NCBI RefSeq assembly: GCF_022179085.1
Contig: NZ_BPQE01000015.1
Coordinates: forward strand, 1 to 64,000
Length of the DNA: 64,000 nucleotides
From: Methylobacterium aerolatum
GTDB taxonomy: Bacteria; Pseudomonadota; Alphaproteobacteria; Rhizobiales; Beijerinckiaceae
Direction of reading: 5' to 3'
The notes beneath the pieces were generated by a model, which did no database searches, was not told where the DNA came from, and was given only the letters and a program-made list of their open reading frames with translations. Positions 42,819-52,172 of this stretch are shown one piece after another. How positions within the stretch are numbered: position 1 is the stretch's first letter; each line of letters opens with the position of its first letter. The position numbers were made by a program, and so were the translations under genes.

Positions 42819-43463
42819 ATGGTGGCGATGCTCGCGGTAGACTCCGAACGGAGACGGACCCTCACCGCGTACCCCTTCGGCGACGCGGCGGGGGACCGTC
42901 GCCTGCACCAGCGCGTGAAGGTCGCGGTCCTCGGCCGTTACATGCTGTCCGACCGCCGGGAATATCCGTGCCAGACGGTGGACATGTCGCCGGGCGGCGT
43001 GCGCCTCACCTGCGCCGTCATGGGCGAGGTCGGCGAGCGGGTCGTCCTCTATCTCGAGTTCATCGGCCGCATCGAGGGCGTCGTGGCTCGGCAGACGCAG
43101 GGCGGCTTCGCCGTCCGCCTCGCCGCCTCGGCCCGCAAGCGGGACAAGCTCGCCTCCCAGCTCACATGGCTCGCCAACCGCGAGATCCTCGGCCTGCCGG
43201 AGGGCCGCAGCCACGAGCGCATCGTGCCGGACAAGCCGATGGTGACGCTCAAGCTGGAGAATGGCCGCGAGGTCGTCGCCCGCCTCATCGACATCTCCCT
43301 GTCGGGCGTCGCGATCCAGTGCCCCGTGCAGCCGCCCATGGGCAGCGTGGTGACGGTGGGCAGCACCCCCGGCCGCCTCGTGCGCTTCTTCGACGGCGGC
43401 TTCGGCGTGCAGTTCATGCTCCCCCTCTCGCCGGATCGGTTCCACGCCGGGATGACCCTGTAG
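42819..43463 (+). CDS. PilZ-domain protein with two PilZ-like units
   Basis: PilZ domains bind cyclic di-GMP. The 214-residue product has one unit at about residues 30-105 (RRLHQRVKVAVLGRYMLSDR, with the arginine-rich c-di-GMP loop and DMSPGGVRL). A second, more degenerate unit is at about 135-214 (LIDISLSGVAIQC). The first unit keeps the RxxxR and D/NxSxGG elements. It is likely a c-di-GMP effector for motility or exopolysaccharide. ATGs at 42819 and 42828 are both possible starts. Confidence 0.85.
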   Translation: MVAMLAVDSERRRTLTAYPFGDAAGDRRLHQRVKVAVLGRYMLSDRREYPCQTVDMSPGGVRLTCAVMGEVGERVVLYLEFIGRIEGVVARQTQGGFAVRLAASARKRDKLASQLTWLANREILGLPEGRSHERIVPDKPMVTLKLENGREVVARLIDISLSGVAIQCPVQPPMGSVVTVGSTPGRLVRFFDGGFGVQFMLPLSPDRFHAGMTL

Positions 43464-43541
43464 ACGGGAGCGCCGCGGGCAAGCGGAACCGTAGGACGGC
43501 GGTCGCCGTTCCTTGGCGCATATCCCCTCTCGGAGCCCCCG

Positions 43542-43781
43542 ATGCGCCACTTCCTGCCCGCCGCCGCGCTGCTGCTCGCCGGCCTGACCCCGCAGATCGC
43601 CGCCGCCCAGACCACCATCATCGAACGCGACCGGCCGGACACGGTGGTGGTCGATCGCCCCGTCTCCGAGCGGAAGACGGTGGAGACCCGCGAGACCAGC
43701 GACGGCTGCTCCTCGAAGACCGTGACGAAGACCAACGACCTCGGCGACCGCAAGACCGTCACCAAGGAAAGCTGCGACTAA
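43542..43781 (+). CDS. Small secreted hypothetical protein
   Basis: The 79-residue product has a signal peptide (LPAAALLLAGLTPQIAAAQ). The short mature domain is rich in Thr, Lys, Asp and Val (VVVDRPVSERKTVETRETSD) and has two cysteines that may pair. Similar short charged periplasmic proteins are frequent in Methylobacterium, but I cannot name a family. It has its own upstream gap after the PilZ gene. Confidence 0.6.
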   Translation: MRHFLPAAALLLAGLTPQIAAAQTTIIERDRPDTVVVDRPVSERKTVETRETSDGCSSKTVTKTNDLGDRKTVTKESCD

Positions 43782-43858
43782 CGTCTCGGCCCGGCGGCCG
43801 GATCGCCCCGCGCGATCCGGCCATCGCGCCCGCCCGCGTCATCGCCCAGGTCTTGCGT

Positions 43859-44788
43859 TCAGGTCTTGCCGAGGACGGCGAGCCAAAGCAGCGTGGTGAT
43901 GGGCGCCAGCAGCGTCGAGACGAGGACGGAGGCGGCGATCATGCCGGTCTCTGTCTTGTAGCGGACCGCCATCAAGTAGGCGTTGATCCCCACCGGCATG
44001 GCCGCGAACAGCACCGCGACGCCGGCATAGGCCACCGGCATCGAGAAGACGTGGAAGGCAAGCAGCCACACGGCCAGCGGGTGGAGGATGTTCTTGAGAA
44101 GCGCGATCACCGTGGCGCCCCTCAGGTCGAACAGCACCCGGTAGCGCTTCAGCCCCGCCCCGAGGGCCACCAGCGCGCAGGTGGAGGCGGTGCCCGCGAA
44201 GGCGTCGATCAGCGCCTTGGGGAAACCCGAGGGCGTGACCCCCAGCGCCTTCATCGCCATGCCCACGCCGAGCGACAGGAAGATCGGGTTCTTGAGAAGG
44301 ACCAGCGCGAGGCCCCTCAGCCGGGCGAGGATCGACTTGTTCGCGTCCGACTCCACGAGGAACGTGGCGCAGCCCATCATCAGGGGCAGGTGGACCGCGA
44401 GCAGCATGAACAGCGGGAAGGCCCCGTCCTCACCGTAGGCCTGGAGGATCATCGGGACGCCGACGAACACCGTGTTCGACTGGCTGGCGGCGAAGCCGTG
44501 CAGGATGGTCCCCCGGCGATCGATGCCCGTCCGCCGCCGCGCGATGAGCGTTCCGGTGAACCACGAGGCCGCCGCCCCGCCGAAATACGAGAACCAGTAG
44601 GACCACGCGACCTCGCCGGTCATGCCGGGGCGGGTCAGGGTCGAGACGATGAGCGCCGGAACGGCGATGGCGAAGACGTATTCGGACAGGCCGTCGCTCA
44701 CCTTGTCCGAGATCAGTCCCGCGAGCGCCGCCCCCCAGCCGATCAGGACGATCCCGAAGATCGGAGCGATGATGGTAAGGGCGTTCAC
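43859..44788 (-). CDS. AEC-family transporter (auxin efflux carrier type)
   Basis: The 309-residue product is built almost entirely of hydrophobic segments, about ten in two five-helix halves. It has the family start ALTIIAPIFGIVLIGWGAA and polar breaks such as NTVFVGVPMILQAYGE. Bacterial AEC transporters move organic acids or related anions out of the cell; the substrate is unknown. The GTG at 44788 is preferred since it starts right at the first helix; an ATG at 44815 is an alternative. It follows the small secreted gene on the other strand. Confidence 0.88.
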   Translation of the reverse strand: MNALTIIAPIFGIVLIGWGAALAGLISDKVSDGLSEYVFAIAVPALIVSTLTRPGMTGEVAWSYWFSYFGGAAASWFTGTLIARRRTGIDRRGTILHGFAASQSNTVFVGVPMILQAYGEDGAFPLFMLLAVHLPLMMGCATFLVESDANKSILARLRGLALVLLKNPIFLSLGVGMAMKALGVTPSGFPKALIDAFAGTASTCALVALGAGLKRYRVLFDLRGATVIALLKNILHPLAVWLLAFHVFSMPVAYAGVAVLFAAMPVGINAYLMAVRYKTETGMIAASVLVSTLLAPITTLLWLAVLGKT

Positions 44789-44938
44789 GGGTAGACGGCC
44801 GTCTTGCGCTGCCATGCCGAAGGGCTCGGCGGCGCATAGCACGGCCTGGTATGCAAACGGGGCCGACCTCCCCCGCGTCGTGCGGCGCCGACGCGGGGTG
44901 TGGCCGCCGATCGTCCCGGGCGAGGAGCCCGCGACGGC

Positions 44939-45403
44939 TCAGTCCTTTTCGAGAACCTTGATCGGGTCGGTCCGCTGGCTCGGGCTCGGCTCCTTCGTCA
45001 TGTTCTGCGGCCCGGAACTCTCCGTCTGCACGGCGCGGTAGGAGCCGTTGCCGCCCACCGCCGTGCTTTTGTCCGGAGTGCCCGAGGGCACCGTGCCGGT
45101 GGCGAGTTCCAGGCAGGTGATCATCTCCACGTAGGACGGATAGCCGCCTGCCTTGAACTGCGACTCGCACTGGCGCTTCGCCGGGGTGGTGAACTTGCTC
45201 CAATGCTGCTCGGCCTGCCGCTTCGCGTCGCGCTCGGACCGCAGGCAGCCCTCGTAGCTCGCCTTGTCGTCGACGGTGGGGTCGGCGACCTGAGCGGACC
45301 GGCAGGTCCGCTCGATGTCGAGGTTCGGCACGGTGTCCGCCAGCGCGGGCACCGCGCAGAGGCCGAGGAGGAGGCCGGCTGCGCCGGACAGGAGAACCTT
45401 CAT
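44939..45403 (-). CDS. Secreted conserved hypothetical protein
   Basis: The 154-residue product has a signal peptide (VLLSGAAGLLLGLCAVPALA). A conserved Cys-containing region follows (about residues 28-100: CRSAQ, CLRSERDAKRQAEQHWSKF, CESQF and CLELATG). The C-terminal tail is low-complexity and polar. Four regularly spaced cysteines suggest disulfides in the periplasm. I recall similar proteins in Rhizobiales but no function. Confidence 0.65.
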   Translation of the reverse strand: MKVLLSGAAGLLLGLCAVPALADTVPNLDIERTCRSAQVADPTVDDKASYEGCLRSERDAKRQAEQHWSKFTTPAKRQCESQFKAGGYPSYVEMITCLELATGTVPSGTPDKSTAVGGNGSYRAVQTESSGPQNMTKEPSPSQRTDPIKVLEKD

Positions 45404-45490
45404 CGTCTGAACCCATGGATGCGAAAGGGCGCCCCTGACGGGGCTTTGGGCGACAACGCGCCATGTCCGCTTTCGGTACCAACGGTCGTT

Positions 45491-46708
45491 CTACGGACGC
45501 TCGGGGCCGCCATGGGCGCCGCGCAGGGCGCCGTCCAGATCGCGGAGGAGATCCTCCGTGTCCTCGATCCCGGTGGAGAGCCGCAGCAGATCGGGCGGGC
45601 AGGGGCTGTCCGGCCCCTCGACGGAGGCCCGATGCTCGATCAGGCTTTCGACGCCGCCGAGCGAGGTCGCCCGCTTCCACAGCTTGACCCGCGCCGCGGT
45701 CGCGATCGCCCCCGCCTCGCCCCCCGCCACGCGGATCGAGAGCATGAAGCCGAACCCGTCCCGCATCTGGCGCGCGGCGACCGCGTGGCCGGGATCCTCG
45801 GGCAGGCCGGGATAGAGCACGTGGGTGACGTGGGGGTGCTCCCGCAGCCGCCCGGCGAGGCGGAGCGCCCCCGCCGACTGCGCCGCCGCCCGGAGGTGAA
45901 AGGTGCGCAGGGAGCGCATGAGCAGGTAGGCCTCGAACGGCCCGAGAATGCCCCCGCTCCCGGCACGGATGGCGCCGATCCGCTCCCAGAACGCGTCCGC
46001 CCGCGCGGCGGCCAGCACGCCCGCCACCACGTCGGAATGCCCGTTGAGGATCTTCGTGGCGGAATGCATCACGATATCGGCGCCGAGATCGAGGGGCCGC
46101 GTGTGGAAGGGCGAGGCGGCGGTGGAATCCACCGCCAGCCGGGCACCCGCCCCGTGGGCGATGATCGCGGCGGCGGCGATGTCGGTGACGGTCCAGAGGG
46201 GATTCCCGGGCGTCTCGATCCAGACCAGTTTCGTGGCGCCGGGGCGCACCGCCGCGCGCAGGGCCGCGAGGTCGTCCGTCTCCACGAAATCGACGGTGAA
46301 GCCCCGCCGGGGCGCCTCGTTGCGCAACCAGCGCTTGAGCGCCCAGTACATCACCGTGCCGGCCACCACATGGTCGCCGGGCTCAAGGGCGCCGAACACG
46401 GCGGTGGCGGCCGCCATCCCCGAGCCGAAGAGCATCGCGCCCGCCTGCGCGCCCTCCAGCATGGCGATGACCGCCTCGGCCTCCCGTACGGTGGCGTTGT
46501 CGGGCCGGGCGTAGGAGTAGCCGGAGCTGTAGCCGTTGTCGGGGTCGCGCAGGAAGGTCGTGGCGACGTGCAGCGGCATCACCACCGCGCGGGTCACGGG
46601 ATCGATCCGCCCCATCGCCTGCGCCGCGAGGCTCCGGCGCGAGAAATCCACTGCCGCGTCGTCGCCGGCCATGCCGTCCCGTCCCTTTGATGCGTTAGTG
46701 CCTGACAT
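45491..46708 (-). CDS. PLP-dependent enzyme of the cystathionine gamma-synthase/lyase family
   Basis: The 405-residue product carries the Cys/Met metabolism PLP fold, with YSYARPDNATVREAEAVIA, MLFGSGMAAATAVFGAL, and the PLP-lysine region MHSATKILNGHSDVVAGV. The family includes MetB, MetC, MetZ and gamma-lyase. Sequence alone does not separate these activities, so the substrate (cystathionine, O-acyl homoserine or other) is open. ATG starts at 46708 and 46672 are both possible. It is divergent from tspO with 77 bp between the two genes. Confidence 0.88.
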   Translation of the reverse strand: MSGTNASKGRDGMAGDDAAVDFSRRSLAAQAMGRIDPVTRAVVMPLHVATTFLRDPDNGYSSGYSYARPDNATVREAEAVIAMLEGAQAGAMLFGSGMAAATAVFGALEPGDHVVAGTVMYWALKRWLRNEAPRRGFTVDFVETDDLAALRAAVRPGATKLVWIETPGNPLWTVTDIAAAAIIAHGAGARLAVDSTAASPFHTRPLDLGADIVMHSATKILNGHSDVVAGVLAAARADAFWERIGAIRAGSGGILGPFEAYLLMRSLRTFHLRAAAQSAGALRLAGRLREHPHVTHVLYPGLPEDPGHAVAARQMRDGFGFMLSIRVAGGEAGAIATAARVKLWKRATSLGGVESLIEHRASVEGPDSPCPPDLLRLSTGIEDTEDLLRDLDGALRGAHGGPERP

Positions 46709-46785
46709 GACGTCCCCATTCCGTCCGTCCCATGCGCTGGCATGACGGAGGGGCCGTCGCAACCCGTGAGCCCCGCCGAGACGTC

Positions 46786-47316
46786 ATGCCCGCCCCCTCG
46801 CAAGCCACCACGCGTGTCCCCGAAGGACCGGCCCTGTCGCCTTGGATGCGCCTCGCCGCCGCGATCCTGCCCGTCGCCGCCACGGCGGTGGTGGGCTCGC
46901 TCTCCACCCAGGCCGAGATCGAGGGTTGGTACGCCCAGCTCAACAAGCCGTGGTTCAACCCGCCCGACTGGGTATTCCCCGTCGCTTGGACGATCCTCTA
47001 CACGATGATCGCCATCGCGCTCTGGCGGCTCCTGGGCGCCCGGCCGCGCACCGGACCGAGCCGCGAGGGCTGGCGGCTGGCGCTCGCCGTCTTCCTCGTG
47101 CAGATCGCCCTCAATGCCGCCTGGACGCCGGTCTTCTTCTCGGCCCACGCCATCGGGCTCGGCCTCGTCGTGGTGGCGGCCCTGTTGGTGATGGTGCTGT
47201 GGACCATCCGCCTCACATGGCGGTTCGACAGCCTCGCCGCATGGCTGCTCATGCCCTACGCCGCCTGGGTCGCCTTCGCGACGATCCTCAACGCGGCGAT
47301 CCTGCGCGTGAACTGA
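46786..47316 (+). CDS. tspO: TspO/MBR family tryptophan-rich sensory protein
   Basis: TspO is a five-helix membrane protein that binds porphyrins and related molecules and affects stress responses. The 176-residue product has a nonconserved N-terminal extension, then the tryptophan-rich core GWYAQLNKPWFNPPDWVFPV. AWTILYTMIAIALWRLLG and LNAAWTPVFF follow, typical of the family. The ATG at 46786 is preferred over an earlier start inside the divergent promoter region. The spacer with the PLP-enzyme gene is short, so the promoters may overlap. Confidence 0.93.
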   Translation: MPAPSQATTRVPEGPALSPWMRLAAAILPVAATAVVGSLSTQAEIEGWYAQLNKPWFNPPDWVFPVAWTILYTMIAIALWRLLGARPRTGPSREGWRLALAVFLVQIALNAAWTPVFFSAHAIGLGLVVVAALLVMVLWTIRLTWRFDSLAAWLLMPYAAWVAFATILNAAILRVN

Positions 47317-47411
47317 GGGCGGTGGGGGGCAGAGCGGCCCCCTCGCCAACGCGACGCGCAGCGTCTCGCGGCCTGAACGAGGCAGTCTTGCAGGACCGTC
47401 ACGCCCTCATC

Positions 47412-47502
47412 GTCATTGCGAGCGTCAGCGAAGCAATCCAGGGTCGCGCCGCGCTCTAAATCGTCCCGCCGTCCTGGATTGCTTCGCCCCGCGCGCAATG
47501 AC
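47412..47502. repeat. Inverted-repeat intergenic element (GTCATTGCG...CGCAATGAC family), copy 2
   Basis: The element has exact inverted ends GTCATTGCG (47412) and CGCAATGAC (47502), and inner arms with GCGAAGCAATCCAGG and CCTGGATTGCTTCG. It is the best-preserved copy in the window. It lies between tspO and the PsiE-like gene, whose genes converge here. Confidence 0.88.
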
Positions 47503-47533
47503 TGAGACGCTTGCGACCCTTGCGACTGGCCGC

Positions 47534-48064
47534 TCATCCCCCCGCATCCTCGTGCTTTTCCTCGCCCGCCGGCTTCCCGTCGTCGCGGGCGCGGTGCAGC
47601 AGGAAGATCGCGAAGACCATCACGATGATCAGCCCGGCCAGCACACCGAGCTCGATCATCGCCGCCTGGAACAGCGCGTATTTTTCCGGCGGCAACTCCT
47701 TGGCGTGGGTGAGTTCGGAGGATTGCAGGGTGATCACGAGCACCCGCCGGATTGAGGCGATCAGCCCGACGATCAGGAACGGCTCGCAGGTCAGCTTGCC
47801 CGACTGCATCGACACCCGCACCGTGTGCAGGATCTCGATGATCATAAGCAGGAACAGCAGCCGGTCGATCACCTCCAGGATCTGGTCCGCCCCGCCGAGG
47901 GAGTGCAGGGCGCCCCAGGTCAACACCGTGGCCTCCACCAACGCGGCGATCGCCGTCAGCGCGAGGAGGATGCCGAGCGCCGCGTAGATCGCGTGTTCGG
48001 TGTGCAGGAAAATGAAGCTCGCCGCCTTCGTCAGGCGGCCCTGGTCGTCGTCGCGCTCGGCCAT
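47534..48064 (-). CDS. PsiE-family (phosphate-starvation-inducible E) membrane protein
   Basis: The 176-residue product has about four hydrophobic segments: ALGILLALTAIAALVEATVL, DRLLFLLMIIEILHTV, IVGLIASIRRVLVITLQSSE, and VLAGLIIVMVFAIFLL. This matches the PsiE family, whose exact function is unknown. The C-terminus is charged. The ATG at 48064 starts a typical MAERDD head. It converges with tspO. Confidence 0.82.
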   Translation of the reverse strand: MAERDDDQGRLTKAASFIFLHTEHAIYAALGILLALTAIAALVEATVLTWGALHSLGGADQILEVIDRLLFLLMIIEILHTVRVSMQSGKLTCEPFLIVGLIASIRRVLVITLQSSELTHAKELPPEKYALFQAAMIELGVLAGLIIVMVFAIFLLHRARDDGKPAGEEKHEDAGG

Positions 48065-48390
48065 CGTCGGTAACCCCCCGGTTTCCCCACGGTGTAGAGC
48101 GCGGCCGTACGAAGGGAATACCGGGTGAGCGAGTGGTCTCTCCGCTCCGTGTGCCGGTCTCGGCGAGCGCGACGCGGCACCGGGTGGCGCGGTCACCGGT
48201 CTTCGACCGAGGAGCCGGCCTCTCCCACCCCTCTCCTCATTCTGAGAGGTTGGCGGGAAAGGTCGTCGCCCCCTCCGTCTTCGCTCGCAAAGACGAGGAG
48301 GGTGGATGGGGGAATTCGAATCCGTCGATCAGGCTCCGGGGTGTCCCGCAGTCTCCTCGCGCTTCGCTCCGCCCGCGACGACGCGGGGTC
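48065..48390. other. Spacer with degenerate intergenic repeat, no gene
   Basis: The stretch 48225-48390 holds CCTCCTCATTCTGAGAGG-like and CGCTCGCAAAGACGAGGAGG-like words that resemble decayed members of the repeat families seen elsewhere in the window. No coding signal is visible. Confidence 0.4.
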
Positions 48391-48948
48391 TCAGTGGAGG
48401 AACGGCAGCGTGTGCGGCGCGAGGTAGCCGAAGGCCAGAAGCACGGCGCCCGCGACGCCGAGGGCGCCGCCCGCGAAGACCAGGGCGGCGATGCCGGTGA
48501 TGACCTCGGCCGAAGCGAGCACGATGCCGATCTGGAAGGCCGCCGAGGCAAGTTCGTAATGGTGGTAGCGCAGCAGCGAGAGGTCCCGGCGCTCCTCGGC
48601 CTGCTTGGCCTTGGCCGAGAGTTCCTTGCGGCCCTCGCCGGTGCCGGGCTCGGAGTCGTAGCGGGCGATGGTCTTCGCCCAGTCGGCCCGCTTCGCCTGG
48701 ATCGCCTCCTGGCTGGTGCCGGGCGGCAGCAGGGCGACCGCCTCGTCGGCGGTCCTGAGCACCGTCATGCGGATCGTCCGCGCCTGGAAGAAGGCCCAGA
48801 GGTTCGAGGCCTCGACGTTGGCGCCCAGCGCCTCGGTCTGCGAAGCCTTGCCGAGGGTTTCGCTGAAGGCCAGGAACAGGGCCAGCACCGCGATCAGCAG
48901 CGCCACCTTCTTGTTCGACCCCTCGACCGCGCCGTGACCACCCGACAT
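48391..48948 (-). CDS. DUF4337-like membrane protein
   Basis: The 185-residue product has a first transmembrane helix near the N-terminus (KVALLIAVLALFLAFSETLG). A helical extracytoplasmic or cytoplasmic segment follows with WAFFQARTIRMTVLR. Two closing helices (YELASAAFQIGIVLASAEVI and GALGVAGAVLLAFGYLAP) complete it. This layout is that of the DUF4337 family, function unknown. It stands alone between repeats and the RND operon. Confidence 0.8.
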   Translation of the reverse strand: MSGGHGAVEGSNKKVALLIAVLALFLAFSETLGKASQTEALGANVEASNLWAFFQARTIRMTVLRTADEAVALLPPGTSQEAIQAKRADWAKTIARYDSEPGTGEGRKELSAKAKQAEERRDLSLLRYHHYELASAAFQIGIVLASAEVITGIAALVFAGGALGVAGAVLLAFGYLAPHTLPFLH

Positions 48949-49028
48949 CGCAATCCCCTCGTGATTCCCGGGACGGGAGACACCCTATCGGGGCGGCGAG
49001 CGCAAGGGCGGCCGGCGGCGCGGGGTGC

Positions 49029-52000
49029 CTATTCCGCCGCCACCCGGGGCGGGCGGTGGCCGTCGTTGGAAGCCGGTGGGTGCTCGTAGTCCGGGTTGTC
49101 GAGCGGGTCGTCGCGCTCGCCGATGAACCGGCCGAGGACCCGGCCGATGAAGCGCGAGAGGTCGTCCATCAGCACGAAGATCGCCGGCACGAAGACGAGG
49201 GACAGGCCCGTCGAGACGATGAGCCCGCCGATCACCGCGATGGCCATCGGCGACCGGAACTCGCCGCCGATGCCGAGCGCCATGGCGGAGGGGATCATGC
49301 CGGCCGCCATGGCGATGGTGGTCATCACGATGGGACGGGCGCGCTTGCGGCCGGCATCGACGATGGCGGTCGTCCGGTCGACGCCCTCGCGGATCTGCTC
49401 CACGGCGAAGTCCACGAGCATGATCGCGTTCTTCGTCACCACGCCCATCAGCATCAGGATGCCGATGACCACGGGCATCGAGATCGGCTTCTGCACGATG
49501 AGCAGCGCCAGGATCGCCCCGCCGATGGAGAGCGGCAGGGAGAACAGGATGGTGAGCGGCTGGAGGAAGTTGCCGAACAGCAGGATCAGCACGCCGAACA
49601 CCATCATCAGCCCGGCGCCCATGGCCAGCGCGAAGCCCTCGAAGACCTCTCCCATCACCTCGGCGTCGCCGGTCTGCTTGATGGTGACACCAGGCGGCAG
49701 GTTCTTCGCCGCGGGCAGCTTGAGCACCTGGGCGATGAGTTCGCCCAGGGCGTCCGACCCCTGCATGTCGCCCTCGATGGCGACGCGCACGGCGCGGTCG
49801 TAGCGGTCGATGGCGGTCGGCCCCTGGCCGAGGGTGATGTCGGCCACGGTGGCCAGCGGCACCGCCGCCCCGCCCTTCACCGGGACCTTCATGGCCCCGA
49901 GTTCGGAGAGCTGGCCGCGCAGGACCTCGGGCAGTTGCACCCGGATCGGGATCTGCCGGTCGGTGGCGTTGAACTTGGCGAGGTTGAGCCCGATGTCGCC
50001 GATCGTGCCGACTCGCACCGTCTCGGCGATGGTGTCGGTACTGATGCCGAGGTCGGCGGCCACCTCGGGCTTGGGCCGGATGCGGATCTCCGTCCGGTCG
50101 AGGGGCGCCGTCGACATCACGTTGACGAGGTGGGGCACGCCCATCGCCTCGCGCTGGAGCCGCGCGGCGACATCGGCCACCACGGCCTTGTCCGGCCCGG
50201 AGACGATCAGGGCGAGGTCGCGCTGGCCGCCCTCGCGCAAAGCCCAGAAGCGCAGGTCGGGCTCCTGGCGCAGGATCGCGGCGACCTCCGCATCCACCTG
50301 CTTCTGCGTGCGCTCGCGGGTGTTCTTCGGCGTCAGGTTGATGGTGAGGCTCGCGAGCCGCACCTCCTTCTTGGCCGGCAACTGGCGACCGCCATCCACG
50401 AAGACGCTCTTCACCTCCGGCAGCTTGCGGATCCGGTCCACCAGCGTGTCGCTGACCCGGACGGTGTCCTGGAGCCGGGCGCCGGGGGGCAACTCCACCA
50501 CGAACAGCGTGCGGGCTTGGTCCTCGGCCGGGAGGAAGCCCGCCGGCAGGAGGCCCGTGGACATGATGGAGGCGACGAAGCAGGCGAGGCCGAGCACCAG
50601 CGTGATGTACTTGTGCCGGACGGACCAGCCGACGAGGCGCGTGTAGGCCCGCATCACCCGGCCCTCGTGGCTGTGGTCCGGCCCGTGGTCGCGCAGGAAG
50701 TAGGCGGCCAGCAGCGGCGTGATGAGGCGGGCCACGAGCAGCGACATGAACACCGCCGCCGCGATGGTGAGGCCGAACTGCTTGAAGTACTGCCCGGCGA
50801 TGCCGCCCATGAAGGAGACGGGCGAGAAGATCGCGATGATCGTCGCCGTGATGGCGATGACCGCGAGCCCGATCTCGTCGGCGGCCTCCAGGGAGGCGCG
50901 GTAGGGCGACTTCCCCATCCGCATGTGCCGGACGATGTTCTCGATCTCGACGATGGCGTCGTCCACGAGGATGCCGGTGACCAGGGTGATGGCGAGCAGG
51001 CTCACGGCGTTGAGCGAGAAGCCCATGGCGCTCATGGCCCAGAAGGTCGGGATCACCGAGAGCGGCAGGGCCACCGCCGCGATGAGGGTCGCCCGCCAGT
51101 CCCGCAGGAACAGGAGCACGACGATCACGGCGAGCGCCGCACCCTCGATCAGCCCCATCATCGCCGAGTGGTAGTTGCCGATCGTGTTGGTGACGCTGGT
51201 GTCGATCAGGTCGAAATGCACGTCGGGCCGGGCCGCGTGCAGCTCCGCGATCTTCCTGGCCACGCCCACGGAGACGTCGGCGTCGCTGGCGCCCGTGGCG
51301 CGGGAGATGGCGAAGGCCACCACCGGCTCGCCGTTGAAGCGGGCGAAGGTGCGCGGCTCCTCGGCCGTGTCGGCCAGCGTCGCCAACTCGTCGAGGCGCA
51401 CCTTGCGGTTGCCGGGCACGACGATGGACGTGGCGGCCAGCGTGTCGAGGCTCGCCGACGCCGCGAGCGCCCGGATCGACTGCTCCTGCCCGCCGACCTC
51501 GCCGCGCCCTCCCGCCATGTCGGCCGAGGTGAGGCGCAACTGGCGGTTCACGTCGGCGGCGGTGATGCCCAGCGACAGAAGCCTGTCGGGCTTGAGGGTG
51601 ACGCGGATCTCCCGGGCGACGCCGCCCAGCCGCTCGACGCCGCCCACGCCCTTCACCGATTGCAGCCCGCGGGCGACGACGTCGTCCACGAACCACGACA
51701 GGTCCTCCGGCGTCATGGCGGGGGCCGAGGCGCCGTAGATCATGATCGGCAGGCCCGCGATCTCGACGCGGGAGATGATCGGCTCGTCGATGGTCCGCGG
51801 CAGGTTGATGCGGATCTTGGAGATCGCATCCTTCACGTCGTTGACGGCGCGGTCCTGGTTGATCTCCAGCCGGAACTCGATGGTGGTGGTCGAGATGCCC
51901 TCGGTGATGGTGGAGAGGACGTGCTTCACGCCCTTCACCCCGGCCACCGAATCCTCGACCCACTTCGTCACCTGGGTCTGCAGCTCGGAGGGCGCGGCGC

Positions 52001-52163
52001 CGGCCTGGGTGATCGTCACCGCGACGATCGGGATGTCGATGTTCGGGAAGCGGGTGATCGGCAGGGAGCGGAAGCTCACGAGCCCCAGCACCATCAGCAC
52101 CAGGAACAGCACGACGGAGGGAAGCGGCTTGCGGATCGCCCAGGCGGAGACGTTGAGGCGCAT
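49029..52163 (-). CDS. RND-family efflux transporter permease (HAE1 type)
   Basis: The 1044-residue product is an AcrB-like inner-membrane proton/drug antiporter. It has twelve expected transmembrane segments and two large periplasmic loops. The proton-relay aspartates are in GILVDDAIVEIEN and the conserved Lys in GVVTKNAIMLVDF. Length is normal. It lies 9 bp after the adaptor gene and forms an operon with it; no TolC-like outer-membrane protein is present in the window. The substrate is not readable. Confidence 0.96.
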   Translation of the reverse strand: MRLNVSAWAIRKPLPSVVLFLVLMVLGLVSFRSLPITRFPNIDIPIVAVTITQAGAAPSELQTQVTKWVEDSVAGVKGVKHVLSTITEGISTTTIEFRLEINQDRAVNDVKDAISKIRINLPRTIDEPIISRVEIAGLPIMIYGASAPAMTPEDLSWFVDDVVARGLQSVKGVGGVERLGGVAREIRVTLKPDRLLSLGITAADVNRQLRLTSADMAGGRGEVGGQEQSIRALAASASLDTLAATSIVVPGNRKVRLDELATLADTAEEPRTFARFNGEPVVAFAISRATGASDADVSVGVARKIAELHAARPDVHFDLIDTSVTNTIGNYHSAMMGLIEGAALAVIVVLLFLRDWRATLIAAVALPLSVIPTFWAMSAMGFSLNAVSLLAITLVTGILVDDAIVEIENIVRHMRMGKSPYRASLEAADEIGLAVIAITATIIAIFSPVSFMGGIAGQYFKQFGLTIAAAVFMSLLVARLITPLLAAYFLRDHGPDHSHEGRVMRAYTRLVGWSVRHKYITLVLGLACFVASIMSTGLLPAGFLPAEDQARTLFVVELPPGARLQDTVRVSDTLVDRIRKLPEVKSVFVDGGRQLPAKKEVRLASLTINLTPKNTRERTQKQVDAEVAAILRQEPDLRFWALREGGQRDLALIVSGPDKAVVADVAARLQREAMGVPHLVNVMSTAPLDRTEIRIRPKPEVAADLGISTDTIAETVRVGTIGDIGLNLAKFNATDRQIPIRVQLPEVLRGQLSELGAMKVPVKGGAAVPLATVADITLGQGPTAIDRYDRAVRVAIEGDMQGSDALGELIAQVLKLPAAKNLPPGVTIKQTGDAEVMGEVFEGFALAMGAGLMMVFGVLILLFGNFLQPLTILFSLPLSIGGAILALLIVQKPISMPVVIGILMLMGVVTKNAIMLVDFAVEQIREGVDRTTAIVDAGRKRARPIVMTTIAMAAGMIPSAMALGIGGEFRSPMAIAVIGGLIVSTGLSLVFVPAIFVLMDDLSRFIGRVLGRFIGERDDPLDNPDYEHPPASNDGHRPPRVAAE

Positions 52164-52172
52164 GGTCGGTCC

